Position numbers and translations under genes: made by a program. Below the pieces are notes generated by a model. That model was not told the DNA's origin and did not search any database. It worked only from the letters and a program-made list of their open reading frames with translations. Positions 14,690 to 22,954 of a DNA stretch of 52,280 nucleotides are shown here, piece after piece. Location of the stretch: the NCBI GenBank assembly GCA_027306595.1, contig DAHUZI010000103.1, forward strand, positions 1 to 52,280, read 5' to 3'. Source of the DNA: Candidatus Dormiibacterota bacterium. GTDB lineage: Bacteria > Chloroflexota > Dormibacteria > Aeolococcales > Bog-877. The stretch's first letter is position 1. Each line of letters starts with the position of its first letter.

Positions 14690-16453
14690 ATGTTCGGTCC
14701 CACCTGGAAGTGCTCCGACCGCCGCTTCGGCGTCCGGGTCGAGGCGGATGCCCGCATCCCGCTCGCCGACGGCACGGTGCTGGCCGGGACCTGGGTCCGC
14801 CCCGCAACCGACGAGCCCGTGCCCGCCATCCTCAGCGTCCACGCCTACAACCAGGAGTTCCAGCTGGCCCCGATCCGGCCGGCCGGGTTCAGTTATCAGC
14901 GGGGATGGATGGAGGCCGGCGACCCCCAGTTCTTCGCCCGCCGCGGATACGCCCACGGGGTCTTCACCGTTCGCGGGATCGGCGCCTCCACCGGCCTATT
15001 CCAGGCAATGGGGCCCAAGGAGGCGGACGACATCGCCGAGGCGATCGGGTGGATCGCCTCTCAGCCGTGGTGCAGTGGCCGGGTGGGGATGTTCGGGATC
15101 TCCTACTTCGCCTCCATCCAGCTCCATGTGGCGATGCGCCGGCCCCCGGCGCTGGCGGCGATCTTCTGCCCGTTCGGGCTCACCGACTTCTACCGCGACA
15201 TGTTCTATCACGGGGGGATCCTCTCCCATCGGTTCCTCCTCCAGTGGAAGGAGAAGTTCGACGCCATCCGCTACCGGAGCTGGTACCGCGAACGCCACGG
15301 CGAGGGGGCGTACCAGGCGGCGCTGGCGGCGGCGCTCGCCGACGAGGAGATCAGCGAGGTGCCGGGGCTGGTGGCGGCGCTGGCTCGGCCGGAGGGCGCC
15401 GACGCGTTCCTCGCCGATATCCTGATCCAGCCGTTCGACGGTGAGTTCTACGAGGAGCGCCGGGTCGACTATCGGGCCACGGACGTCCCCGCCTACCTGG
15501 GCGCCTGTTGGGGGCTGTTCGGCCTCCATCTGCCGGCCGCGTTCCGGAGCTGGGACGCCTGGGCCGGCCCCAAGAAGCTGGTCATCGGCCCCCCCCTCTA
15601 CCTCGACCGGCCGTTGACCCAGCTCCATCACGAGGCGCTGCGCTGGTTCGATCACTTCCTCATCGGCAACGACACCGGCTTCCTCGAGGAGCCGCCGATC
15701 CGCCTCTTCATCCCGGGGCGCGCAAGGTGGCGGGCGGCCGAAAGCTGGCCGCTGCCGGAGACCCGCTGGATGGACTTCTTCCTTCACGAGGGGAGCCTCC
15801 TCCACGAGCACGATCCCTGGCCGCTGGAGCGGTCGACCAGCTTCGAGGACTCGCCCTTCGGCCACGGTGAGGCGGTGTTCCTGACCGCGCCGATGGTGGA
15901 GGAGACCGTGGTGGTCGGCCCGTTCGCGCTGGACCTCTGGTGCCGGACCACCGACACCGAGCTCCTCTGCTTCGCCTCGGTGTTCCTTGAGGTGGGGGAC
16001 GGCCAGGAGGAGGAGGTCACTCGCGGATGGCTGCGCGCCACCCGGCGCGCGTTGGACCGTGCCGGGTCACGGCCGGGATGGCCGCACCACCTTCACCGGT
16101 CCGCCCGTGCGGTCGAGCCCGGCGAGCTGCTCCACCTGGAGGTGGCGCTCGGCGCGGGCGCCGCGCGCCTCCTGCCCGGCCAGCGCCTCGGGCTGCGCCT
16201 CAAGGCGGCCGACGACGAGCCCCCGCCGGACGCCGTGCGGGGCGCCGGGTACGGACACCTCAAGCGGCCCACGGCGGCCCGGGTCGAGATCGTCCACGAC
16301 GAGGCCCACGCCTCCCGGCTCGTCGTGCCGGTGGTCGAGGGGAACGTCCTCGGCTCGTTCCTCTCGGGCGGCGTCCTCCCGGCCCCGATCGGCCCGCTCC
16401 CGGTCGCGAAGTTCCGCCGGCCCAAAGGGGGGCGGTCCGCGACGAGCGCCTGA
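14690..16453 (+). CDS. CocE/NonD-family alpha/beta hydrolase-like protein
   Basis: This 587-aa cytoplasmic protein of the X-Pro dipeptidyl-peptidase / cocaine-esterase family starts at an ATG preceded by AAGGAGGTG. It has an N-terminal alpha/beta hydrolase core (to about 340) with the nucleophile elbow GMFGISYFA (Ser138), a helical insert, and a C-terminal jelly-roll domain (from about 400). The family's Asp motif (GGWYD) aligns with GACWGLF, and the His motif (GPWxH) with GPPLYLD, so the expected Asp and His are missing although LRWFDHFL just after is conserved. It may be a non-hydrolytic or altered-chemistry subfamily. It is the last gene of the liv-type operon, 28 nt after the ThDP gene. 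Confidence 0.8.
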   Translation: MFGPTWKCSDRRFGVRVEADARIPLADGTVLAGTWVRPATDEPVPAILSVHAYNQEFQLAPIRPAGFSYQRGWMEAGDPQFFARRGYAHGVFTVRGIGASTGLFQAMGPKEADDIAEAIGWIASQPWCSGRVGMFGISYFASIQLHVAMRRPPALAAIFCPFGLTDFYRDMFYHGGILSHRFLLQWKEKFDAIRYRSWYRERHGEGAYQAALAAALADEEISEVPGLVAALARPEGADAFLADILIQPFDGEFYEERRVDYRATDVPAYLGACWGLFGLHLPAAFRSWDAWAGPKKLVIGPPLYLDRPLTQLHHEALRWFDHFLIGNDTGFLEEPPIRLFIPGRARWRAAESWPLPETRWMDFFLHEGSLLHEHDPWPLERSTSFEDSPFGHGEAVFLTAPMVEETVVVGPFALDLWCRTTDTELLCFASVFLEVGDGQEEEVTRGWLRATRRALDRAGSRPGWPHHLHRSARAVEPGELLHLEVALGAGAARLLPGQRLGLRLKAADDEPPPDAVRGAGYGHLKRPTAARVEIVHDEAHASRLVVPVVEGNVLGSFLSGGVLPAPIGPLPVAKFRRPKGGRSATSA

Positions 16454-16458
16454 GCCGC

Positions 16459-16508
16459 CGGCCGGCGCGCCGGCCGTTGAGCACCGCGCCACCCCGATCG
16501 GATCGGGG
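16459..16508. terminator. Tandem dyads between convergent operons
   Basis: An 18-bp perfect palindrome CGGCCGGCGCGCCGGCCG (16459-16476) is followed by CCCCGATC-G-GATCGGGG (16492-16508). They lie between the end of the liv-type operon and the convergent SHOCT gene, where a bidirectional transcription stop is expected. There is no T-tract, as is usual for terminator-like stems in high-GC bacteria. Confidence 0.5.
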
Positions 16509-16554
16509 GCCGTATCCCACGCCGGCTCCGCCAGGTCCGGCCCGCCCGCGGTGG

Positions 16555-16833
16555 TCAGGGGCCGCCCGGCCGGCCCCCCGGTGGAGAGCCGGGCGGCTCG
16601 ACCATCAGGTCGCGCAGCCGCCGGTACTCGTCCGCGTCGATCTCGCCGCGGGCCAGCCGGAGGTCGAGTTGGCGCCGGGCCTCATCGACCGGCCGGCTCG
16701 GCTCGGGCCGGCCGACCACCGCGCGAACGAACATGACCAGCGCCCAGATCACCAGGATCCAGAAGCCGATCCACGCCACCGACATGACGGCGACCTGCCA
16801 GAAGGGCCAGCCGCCACCGTACCAGAACATCAT
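16555..16833 (-). CDS. SHOCT-domain membrane protein
   Basis: The 92-aa product begins MMFWYGGGWPF, has one membrane span (about residues 13-37, WQVAVMSVAWIGFWILVIWA), a short linker and a C-terminal SHOCT motif, DEARRQLDLRLARGEIDADEYRRLRDLM. The SHOCT motif is a two-helix module at the ends of many small bacterial membrane proteins and is thought to mediate oligomer or protein contacts. The last ~15 residues are Pro/Gly-rich. It lies 141 bp downstream of the sugar operon on the same strand, but nothing links it to that pathway. Confidence 0.85.
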   Translation of the reverse strand: MMFWYGGGWPFWQVAVMSVAWIGFWILVIWALVMFVRAVVGRPEPSRPVDEARRQLDLRLARGEIDADEYRRLRDLMVEPPGSPPGGRPGGP

Positions 16834-16974
16834 GGGCGTTCCTCGTTGGGCCCGGGGTCGACGGGGCCATTCATATCGTGCTCGGCCCGGCCCGGCGCGC
16901 GGGCTTCCACCCGCGTCGGCCCGGGCCGCTCCGGGCCCGCGCGCTCGCCGACCGCCGTCCGCTGCACGGTGGCC

Positions 16975-18306
16975 TCAGCCGCCCAGCCGGTCGACGCGCA
17001 GGCCGAAGGCTGCGGCCAAGAGCTCGAATCCCTCCCGGTGGTGGCCGGCCACCAGGATCGAATGATGGGAGGGCAGGCCGCGGACCAGCGCGTGCCCGCT
17101 CGGCACCCGGATGACCGCCCCGGTGCGACAGTCTGACGCCGGGTACTCGGCGTATCCGGTCAGCTCGCCCTCGACCACGACCAGGGACTCGAGGGTCGGG
17201 CCGAGCTTGGCGAGGGTGACGGCGCCCTCGGGGAGGCGGGCATCGATCACCGCCGATCGCTCGTCCACGATCGCCAGGACCTTGGCGCGGAGCCGCCACG
17301 GGCCTGCCATCGGCTGCGGCAGCACCCCGAGATAGCCGCAGTGGGCCGCGAGGACGCAGTCCTCCGGCCGCTCGACGTCGGGAAAGGCCGGGATGCGCTC
17401 ATGGCGGAGCGCGGCCTGCCCGAGCAGGAATGGGTACAGGTTGGTCATGACCACGGGGGCGCCCAGCGAGCGGTGGACGAGGTACTCGGTCAGCATCGAG
17501 AGGGTGTCCGCCTCGCAGCCCCAGATGAGCTGCCGCTCCTGGTAGAGGAGGTTCCAGGCCAGGCACGGGGTGGTGTCGCAGGCGCTCGACTCGTTGAGGC
17601 AGTTGGCCCCGGCCGCGACCACGGGGCCCTCGGCCGCGACCGCCTCGCGCAGGGCGAGATGGAGCTTGACCGCGCTGCGGACGGCCGCCGGGTCGGCGTC
17701 GCCGACCGGGACCCGGCTCCGCCACGGCTCCCAGGCCGCATCGGCCGCGGGATCCGCGATCGCCTTGGCGGCGGCGCCGAGGGCGCCGAGGCTGCGCGTC
17801 ACCACCGGGCAGCCGAAGCGCCGCTCGATCCGCTCGCGCGCCTGGGGCTCCCACCAGTAGAAGCGGCGAAAGATGTCGGGCTGGACGCCGGCCGCCCCCG
17901 GCTGGTCCTGGAACACCAGGAGCCGGCTGCGGGCGAGCTCGGTTCGGGCGGCCAGCGCCCGGCAGGCGGTCCGGGCCCCCTCCAGCGTGTAGGGCACGAG
18001 GGTGGCCACCCCCTCGCTGCGCAGGTAGGAGGTGAGCTCCCAGTCCCACATCGACATCGTGCCGAACTCGGAGGTGACCACCAGGATCGGGCGCGACAGC
18101 GCTCGGAGCTCCGGCACGCGGCCATACGCCTCGCCGACCAGCTGGGGCAGGAGGACGGCGTCGGCCGCCGGCAGCGGGTCCCCGAGGGGGAGCGGGTCGG
18201 CCAGCTCGGCCACATCGCCCAGGAGCTGGCGGAGGCGCTCGGTCTGGGCGCAGAACGCCGGATCGTCGATCGGACCGATGGCGACGGGGAGCAGCCGGGC
18301 TCGCAC
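16975..18306 (-). CDS. L-fucose/arabinose isomerase-like protein
   Basis: This 443-aa protein looks like the fucose-isomerase fold family (COG2407-like). The N-terminal half is Rossmann-like (MRARLLPVAIGPIDDPAF; ILVVTSEFGTMSMWDWE). The C-terminal half carries NCLNESSACDTTPCLAWNLLYQE and WGCEADTLSMLTEYLV, corresponding to the metal and substrate region. True FucI is near 590 aa and AraA near 500 aa, so this is a compact relative, and its substrate is unknown. It starts at a GTG one base after the preceding TIM-barrel gene. As the last gene of the operon it probably interconverts an aldose and ketose intermediate or acts on a free sugar released upstream. Confidence 0.7.
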   Translation of the reverse strand: MRARLLPVAIGPIDDPAFCAQTERLRQLLGDVAELADPLPLGDPLPAADAVLLPQLVGEAYGRVPELRALSRPILVVTSEFGTMSMWDWELTSYLRSEGVATLVPYTLEGARTACRALAARTELARSRLLVFQDQPGAAGVQPDIFRRFYWWEPQARERIERRFGCPVVTRSLGALGAAAKAIADPAADAAWEPWRSRVPVGDADPAAVRSAVKLHLALREAVAAEGPVVAAGANCLNESSACDTTPCLAWNLLYQERQLIWGCEADTLSMLTEYLVHRSLGAPVVMTNLYPFLLGQAALRHERIPAFPDVERPEDCVLAAHCGYLGVLPQPMAGPWRLRAKVLAIVDERSAVIDARLPEGAVTLAKLGPTLESLVVVEGELTGYAEYPASDCRTGAVIRVPSGHALVRGLPSHHSILVAGHHREGFELLAAAFGLRVDRLGG

Positions 18307-18307
18307 C

Positions 18308-19162
18308 TCAGCGCACCGCCACCGCGCGCCGGGGCCCGACCAGTCGCTCCAGATAGGCCCGGCTCCGCTCCGCCTCGTCGATGGTGCCGCACTCGACGCT
18401 GAGGGTGATCTCGCGATCGAGGGGGTCGAGCAGCCTCAGGATCCGCTCGAAGTCGACCACGCCGTCCCCGCAGGCGCAGCCCACCGGCGTGCCCGTGACC
18501 CGACCGCGCTCGCGGTCGCTGTGGGCGACGGAGATGTCCTTGGCGTGGACGTGGTAGACGCGGTCGACCACCTGCTCCAGTCCCAGGTACGGGTCCTCGA
18601 CCCCGGCCAGGTGGGCGTTGCCGGTGTCCCAGTTGACCTGGACCCAGGGGGAGGGGACCAGCTCGACGATCCGCAGCAGCCCGGCCGCGGTCCTCGTGAA
18701 GACGCCGTGGGGCTCGATGCAGAGCCAGACGCGGTGGCGCTCCGCCACCTGGACGGCCCGGGTGAGGGTGTAGCGCATCACCTCGTGTGCTTGCGCGTCA
18801 TCCATCCAGGCCGGCTTGACCATCTCGTCGGTGTTCACGAACCTCGCCCCCACCTGGTCGGCGAGCACCACCGCCCGGGTCAGCCGGGGAATCGCCGCCT
18901 CCGGCTTCATGAGGGGGCTGTGGCCGCTGAGGCTCGAGACCCCCACCTGGTGTCGCTGGCAGATCTCCCGCATCAGCAAGGGATCCTCCTCCATGGAGAA
19001 GGAATGGAAGTAGTGGACCTCGCTCAGCAGCTCCCAGCCGGTGTGCACCATCGGCTCCACCCAGCGGTAGCCGAGCTCGGCGGCGATCGCCACCCCCTCC
19101 TCGAAGCCCTTGTCGGCGCTGCGGACGAACTCCATGTTGACCGCAATCCGGTACCGCGCCAC
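18308..19162 (-). CDS. Xylose-isomerase-like TIM barrel protein (third copy)
   Basis: The 284-aa member of the sugar phosphate isomerase/epimerase superfamily (PF01261 type) carries metal-binding positions at the barrel ends: Glu in LCIEPHGVF, Asp in VNWDTGNAHL, His in HVHAKDIS and Glu in LSVECGTID. The family includes epimerases, isomerases, dehydratases and beta-elimination lyases, so the reaction is open. It starts at a GTG preceded by GGGAGGTGG. It is separated from the binding-protein gene by a strong stem-loop, so it may be expressed at lower level or from partial read-through. It resembles the TIM barrel at 24974 in the DTGNA and HxKDI motifs. Confidence 0.85.
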   Translation of the reverse strand: MARYRIAVNMEFVRSADKGFEEGVAIAAELGYRWVEPMVHTGWELLSEVHYFHSFSMEEDPLLMREICQRHQVGVSSLSGHSPLMKPEAAIPRLTRAVVLADQVGARFVNTDEMVKPAWMDDAQAHEVMRYTLTRAVQVAERHRVWLCIEPHGVFTRTAAGLLRIVELVPSPWVQVNWDTGNAHLAGVEDPYLGLEQVVDRVYHVHAKDISVAHSDRERGRVTGTPVGCACGDGVVDFERILRLLDPLDREITLSVECGTIDEAERSRAYLERLVGPRRAVAVR

Positions 19163-19186
19163 GACGCCACCTCCCGCGAGACGGAA

Positions 19187-19213
19187 GCGGGGCTCCCGCG
19201 TGGGGAGCCCCGC
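19187..19213 (-). terminator. Stem-loop after the binding-protein gene
   Basis: GCGGGGCTCCC (19187-19197) pairs perfectly with GGGAGCCCCGC (19203-19213) around a 5-nt loop. There is no U-tract. Such stems behind binding-protein genes are known to protect the upstream mRNA and to attenuate downstream expression; both roles here are inferred. Confidence 0.55.
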
Positions 19214-19234
19214 CCCCTTCGTCCTATCCTTCGC

Positions 19235-20305
19235 TCACTCGGGCGGGTTCGCCACCGGCCTGAGGAGGGGCATCTTCATGTACTTGGCGACCAGGGAGGG
19301 ATTCTTGAAGAAGTCCCAGCCGACCGCCTGGCCCATGGTCGCCTTGGTCACGAAATTGGTGTGCGAGTAGTAGAGCTTGCCGCCGGAGATCGTGTGGTTG
19401 AGGTAGGCGTTGATGAGCCGCACCGCCATCAGGCCCTCCAGCGCGGGTGAGCAGGTGTTGCTCGCCTTGAGCCAGCCGGCCTTGATGCCGGCGAGGCCGT
19501 AGGGCGCCCCGTTCTGGGAGACCATCAGCACCTGGCTGGCCTTGTGAGCGGCCACCAGGGCGGTGTGGGCCCCGACCGCCATGTCCTCGTTCTCGACGAA
19601 CACGCCAGCCAGATCCGGATACTTGCCGACGATGTCCTGCATCGCGGTGTAGCCGTCCGGCCGCAGCCAGTGGCCGGTCTCAGTCGCGACGTACTGGATC
19701 TTGCCGTTGGCGCAGGTCATGGTCGGGTTGCCCTCGGCGAGATCGCCCTTGCAGCCCAGGCCCTGGAGGAAGCCCTGCCGGTATCCTTCGGCGTCACCGC
19801 GTCCGAGCTGCCCGGTGATGATCGCGATCTTCCCCTTGACGTGGGTGCGCATGTAGACGCCGACCGGGTAGCTGTAGGCGGTGAGGTTGACCTGCTCGAA
19901 GCCGATCACGTTGCTCTTGTTGAGGTACTTGTGGGAGTACCCATACATCAGGAACACCGGCACGTGGACCCGCTGGGCGGCGGCGATGCTGGCGTCCTCG
20001 GTGGAGAGCCCGACCGAGTAGCCGGTGATCGCCTTGACCCCGGCGGCCAGGGCGTTGCGGACGTTGGCGAGCTCGACGGAGGGACTGATGTTGGGGTTGG
20101 GATACACCTTGACGGTGTAGCCGAGGGAGCGAGCCGCAGCGTCAGCACCCTGGAGGCCATCCTGGTAGTACAGGTCTGGCCCAGAGAGCAGGAACGCGAT
20201 CGTCCCCTTGCTCTTGGCGAGCGCGGGTGCGTTGGTCGCCCCCAGGGCCGCCGTCAGCGCGAGCGCCGTGACGGCCGCCAGGGTCGCGCGACCGAATCTG
20301 AACAT
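19235..20305 (-). CDS. Sugar ABC transporter binding protein, RbsB type
   Basis: This 356-aa exported protein captures the operon's substrate. The signal peptide covers about residues 1-30 (MFRFGRATLAAVTALALTAAL ending PALA). The mature part starts KSKGTIAFLLSGPDLYYQDGLQGADAAARSLG, a periplasmic-binding type-1 sugar/inositol fold, and continues with VKAITGYSV and VFVENEDMAVGAHTAL. Two cysteines (GCKGD and MTCAN) may form a surface disulfide. The start codon follows AGGAGGATAGGGTA, an excellent ribosome-binding site, so it is likely the most strongly translated gene of the cluster. It lies 82 nt after the permease gene, the first sizeable gap in the operon. Confidence 0.9.
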   Translation of the reverse strand: MFRFGRATLAAVTALALTAALGATNAPALAKSKGTIAFLLSGPDLYYQDGLQGADAAARSLGYTVKVYPNPNISPSVELANVRNALAAGVKAITGYSVGLSTEDASIAAAQRVHVPVFLMYGYSHKYLNKSNVIGFEQVNLTAYSYPVGVYMRTHVKGKIAIITGQLGRGDAEGYRQGFLQGLGCKGDLAEGNPTMTCANGKIQYVATETGHWLRPDGYTAMQDIVGKYPDLAGVFVENEDMAVGAHTALVAAHKASQVLMVSQNGAPYGLAGIKAGWLKASNTCSPALEGLMAVRLINAYLNHTISGGKLYYSHTNFVTKATMGQAVGWDFFKNPSLVAKYMKMPLLRPVANPPE

Positions 20306-20387
20306 TACCCTATCCTCCTATCCTGGACATGGACCGACGTCGTCCGACCGCCCTCCCTGCCGCACACCACCCTGTCACCACCTCCTT

Positions 20388-21422
20388 CTACTTCTGCGCC
20401 CGCGTGACCATGACGGCGATGACGATGATCAGCCCGAGGGCCATCTGCTGATAGTTGCTGGAAAGCCCGGCAAACACGATCGCGTTCTGGACGATGCCCC
20501 AGAGCGCGACTCCCTGGAGGGACCGGAGGGCGCCGCCGCGGCCGCCGAAGAGCGCGGTCCCACCGATCACGGCGCAGGCGATCGATTCCAGCTCGAAGTT
20601 CTGCGCCAGGTTGAACGACGCCTCGTTGATCTCGCCGGAGAGGACCATCCCGGTGATCCCGACCAGCAACCCCATGATGGTGTAGAGGTAGATCTTCGTA
20701 CGCTTGACCGGGATCCCCGAGAGGTAGGCGGCCTCCTCGTTGCCCCCGATCGCATAGGCGCGGCGGCCCAGCGGGCTCCATCGGAGGAAGGCGAAGGCGA
20801 ACAGCACCACCAGCACCAGGGGAATGGTGAGCGACGGGAGCCCGAAGAACGGAGGGCCCGAGGGCAGGTAGCCGCCGAATGCGGTGTACAGGCCCTTCAT
20901 GTCGTTGACCGGCGCGCCACCGGTGAGCTGGGTGTCGAGCCCGAAGAGGAAGATCGACATCCCCAAGGTGATGATGAAGGGGTGGGCGCGTCCCTGGGCC
21001 GCGAGCAGGCCGTTGACGAATCCGACCCCGGTGGAGGCCGCGATGCCGGCGGCGATGGCCAGCCAGAGCGGCTGGTTCTGCTGGAGGAGCAGCCCGGTGA
21101 CGATGCCGGCGAAGGCGATGTTGTAGCCGACCGAGAGGTCGAGCCCGGCCGAGATCAGAAGGATCGCCTGCCCCATCGTGACGATGCCGAGCGGGGCCAC
21201 CTGGCTCAGGATGTTCTCGAAGTTGAACACGGTGAGGTAGTGGGAGGACTGGAAGGTGGTGACCGCGATCAGCACCACCATCACGGCCATGGGCCACACG
21301 GAATAGACGTCGACCCGCCGCAACCGGGACCGGATCCGGCCATCGGGCAGGGCCGAGTGGTCGGCTGGCGGCGTCTCCAGCCCGGCGGCCACAGTCGGGT
21401 GACCCGGATGGTCTGTGCTCAT
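20388..21422 (-). CDS. Sugar ABC transporter permease, RbsC type
   Basis: The 344-aa inner-membrane permease has about nine to ten spans. The cytoplasmic N-terminus (first ~35 residues) is followed by the first span near VWPMAVMVVLIAV. Family motifs include AGLDLSVGYNIAFAGIV, the coupling region LRWSPLGRRAYAIGGNEEAAYLSGI, and GEINEASFNLAQNFELESIACAVIGGTALFGGRGG (read in parts), all typical of RbsC/AraH-type permeases. ATGA overlap with the ATPase gene fixes the start at 21420-21422. It works as a homodimer with the double-domain ATPase encoded just upstream. Confidence 0.93.
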   Translation of the reverse strand: MSTDHPGHPTVAAGLETPPADHSALPDGRIRSRLRRVDVYSVWPMAVMVVLIAVTTFQSSHYLTVFNFENILSQVAPLGIVTMGQAILLISAGLDLSVGYNIAFAGIVTGLLLQQNQPLWLAIAAGIAASTGVGFVNGLLAAQGRAHPFIITLGMSIFLFGLDTQLTGGAPVNDMKGLYTAFGGYLPSGPPFFGLPSLTIPLVLVVLFAFAFLRWSPLGRRAYAIGGNEEAAYLSGIPVKRTKIYLYTIMGLLVGITGMVLSGEINEASFNLAQNFELESIACAVIGGTALFGGRGGALRSLQGVALWGIVQNAIVFAGLSSNYQQMALGLIIVIAVMVTRAQK

Positions 21423-22954
21423 GATGCTTGCGCCCCCAGCGATCCAACGGTCATGGCGATGATCTCGGCGTAGCTCGTCTCCCGGGCGCTGACGGTCTGC
21501 ACCACCTCGCCGCTGCGCAGGCAGACGATCCGGTCCACGAACCTCAGGAGGTCGCGCACGTCGGTCGAGATCACCAAGACCGCGCGGCCGGCCGCCGCCA
21601 GCTCGCGGACGATCCGATGGATCTCCACTTTGGCGCTGACGTCGACCCCCTGGGTGGGTTCCTCCAGCACCAGCACGGCGGCGTCGGCGGCGAGGCCCTT
21701 GGCCAGCAGCACCTTCTGGCGGTTGCCACCGCTCAGGGTGCGGACCGGCGTCGCCAGCGACGGGGCGGCGATGTTGAGATCGCGCCTGAACTGCTGGGCG
21801 ACGGCGCGCTCCCGCGGCAGGGAGAGGACGCCGTGCCGGGTGATCGCGCGCAGGGCGACCAGGGTGATGTTGGCGGCGACCGACAGGGGGAGCACCAGGC
21901 CCTGGCGGTCGGGGTCCTCCGGGACCAGGAAGATGTGCCGACCGATCGACTGCCGGGGTCCGCGGGGGCGGTAGGGGTGGCCGGCGAGCCGGATCCGCCC
22001 CGCGGTCGGCCGGTCGAGCCCATAGATCACCCGGGCGACCTCGTGACCGCCGGCGCCGATCACCCCGGTCACCCCCACCACCTCGCCGGTTCGCACCTCG
22101 AGGCTGACATCGCGGAGGACGTCGGTCCGCAGGTGCTCCACCGCCAAGAGGGCGGGCCCGTTCGGCTCGGCCTTCACCGCCGGCGCGGTCGGCGGGGCCG
22201 CCGCCGCGGCCGGGGCCCGACCCGCCATCAGGGTCACCACCTCGGTCTGGGTGACCTCGCGGGTGGGGCAGGTGACCATCAGCCGCCCGTCCCTGAGCAC
22301 CGTGAGCCGGTCGGCGAGCCGGAAGATCTCCTCCAGCGGGTGGGTCACATAGAGGATCGCCACCCCCTCGTTGACCAGCTGGCCGACAAGGGTGAAGAGC
22401 CGCTCGCTTCGCTCCGCGTCCAACGCTGCTGTGGGCTCGTCGAGGATGAGGAGCTTGGCGCGGCGGTACACGGCCTTGGCGATCGCCACCTGCTGGCGCT
22501 CGGGAGTGGTGAGGTGGGCCACCGGCACGGCCGGGTCGATGTCGAGCCGGAACTGAGCCAGCAGGTCCCGGGTCCGGCGGTTGGCCTCGTGCCGGTCGAT
22601 CACGACGCCGGCGCGGCTCGGGAGCTGGCCGAGGAGGACGTTCTCGGCCACCGACAGCCAGGGCAGGAGCTGCGCCCGCTGGTGGAGGACGGCGATGCCA
22701 AGGTCGTAGGCGTGCTTGGGGGTGTAGGTCGTGATCGGCCGGCCATCGAAGAGGATCCGGCCGCGGTCCGGCGGGTGGACGCCGGCGATGCACTTGACCA
22801 GCGTCGACTTGCCGGCCCCGTTCTGGCCGACCAGGCCATGGACCTCGCCCGGCAGCACCGTGAGGCTGACGGCGCTGAGGGCTTCCACCCCGGGGAAGTG
22901 CTTGCTGAGGGCCTCCACGGCCAGAAGCGGCGGGCGGGCGGCGTCGCTGGTCAT
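21419..22954 (-). CDS. Sugar ABC transporter double ATPase, RbsA type
   Basis: The 511-aa fused ATPase has two nucleotide-binding domains. Domain 1 has Walker A GQNGAGKSTLV, a degenerate signature (LTTPERQQVAIAKA) and Walker B LLILDEPTAALD. Domain 2 has the degenerate P-loop GVIGAGGHEVARVIYG, the signature LSGGNRQKVLLAKGL and VLVLEEPTQGVD. This asymmetric pattern is normal for RbsA/MglA/XylG. An alanine-rich linker near 250-270 joins the domains. The start at 22952-22954 overlaps the epimerase gene by 4 nt, and the stop overlaps the permease start by 4 nt. Confidence 0.94.
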   Translation of the reverse strand: MTSDAARPPLLAVEALSKHFPGVEALSAVSLTVLPGEVHGLVGQNGAGKSTLVKCIAGVHPPDRGRILFDGRPITTYTPKHAYDLGIAVLHQRAQLLPWLSVAENVLLGQLPSRAGVVIDRHEANRRTRDLLAQFRLDIDPAVPVAHLTTPERQQVAIAKAVYRRAKLLILDEPTAALDAERSERLFTLVGQLVNEGVAILYVTHPLEEIFRLADRLTVLRDGRLMVTCPTREVTQTEVVTLMAGRAPAAAAAPPTAPAVKAEPNGPALLAVEHLRTDVLRDVSLEVRTGEVVGVTGVIGAGGHEVARVIYGLDRPTAGRIRLAGHPYRPRGPRQSIGRHIFLVPEDPDRQGLVLPLSVAANITLVALRAITRHGVLSLPRERAVAQQFRRDLNIAAPSLATPVRTLSGGNRQKVLLAKGLAADAAVLVLEEPTQGVDVSAKVEIHRIVRELAAAGRAVLVISTDVRDLLRFVDRIVCLRSGEVVQTVSARETSYAEIIAMTVGSLGAQAS

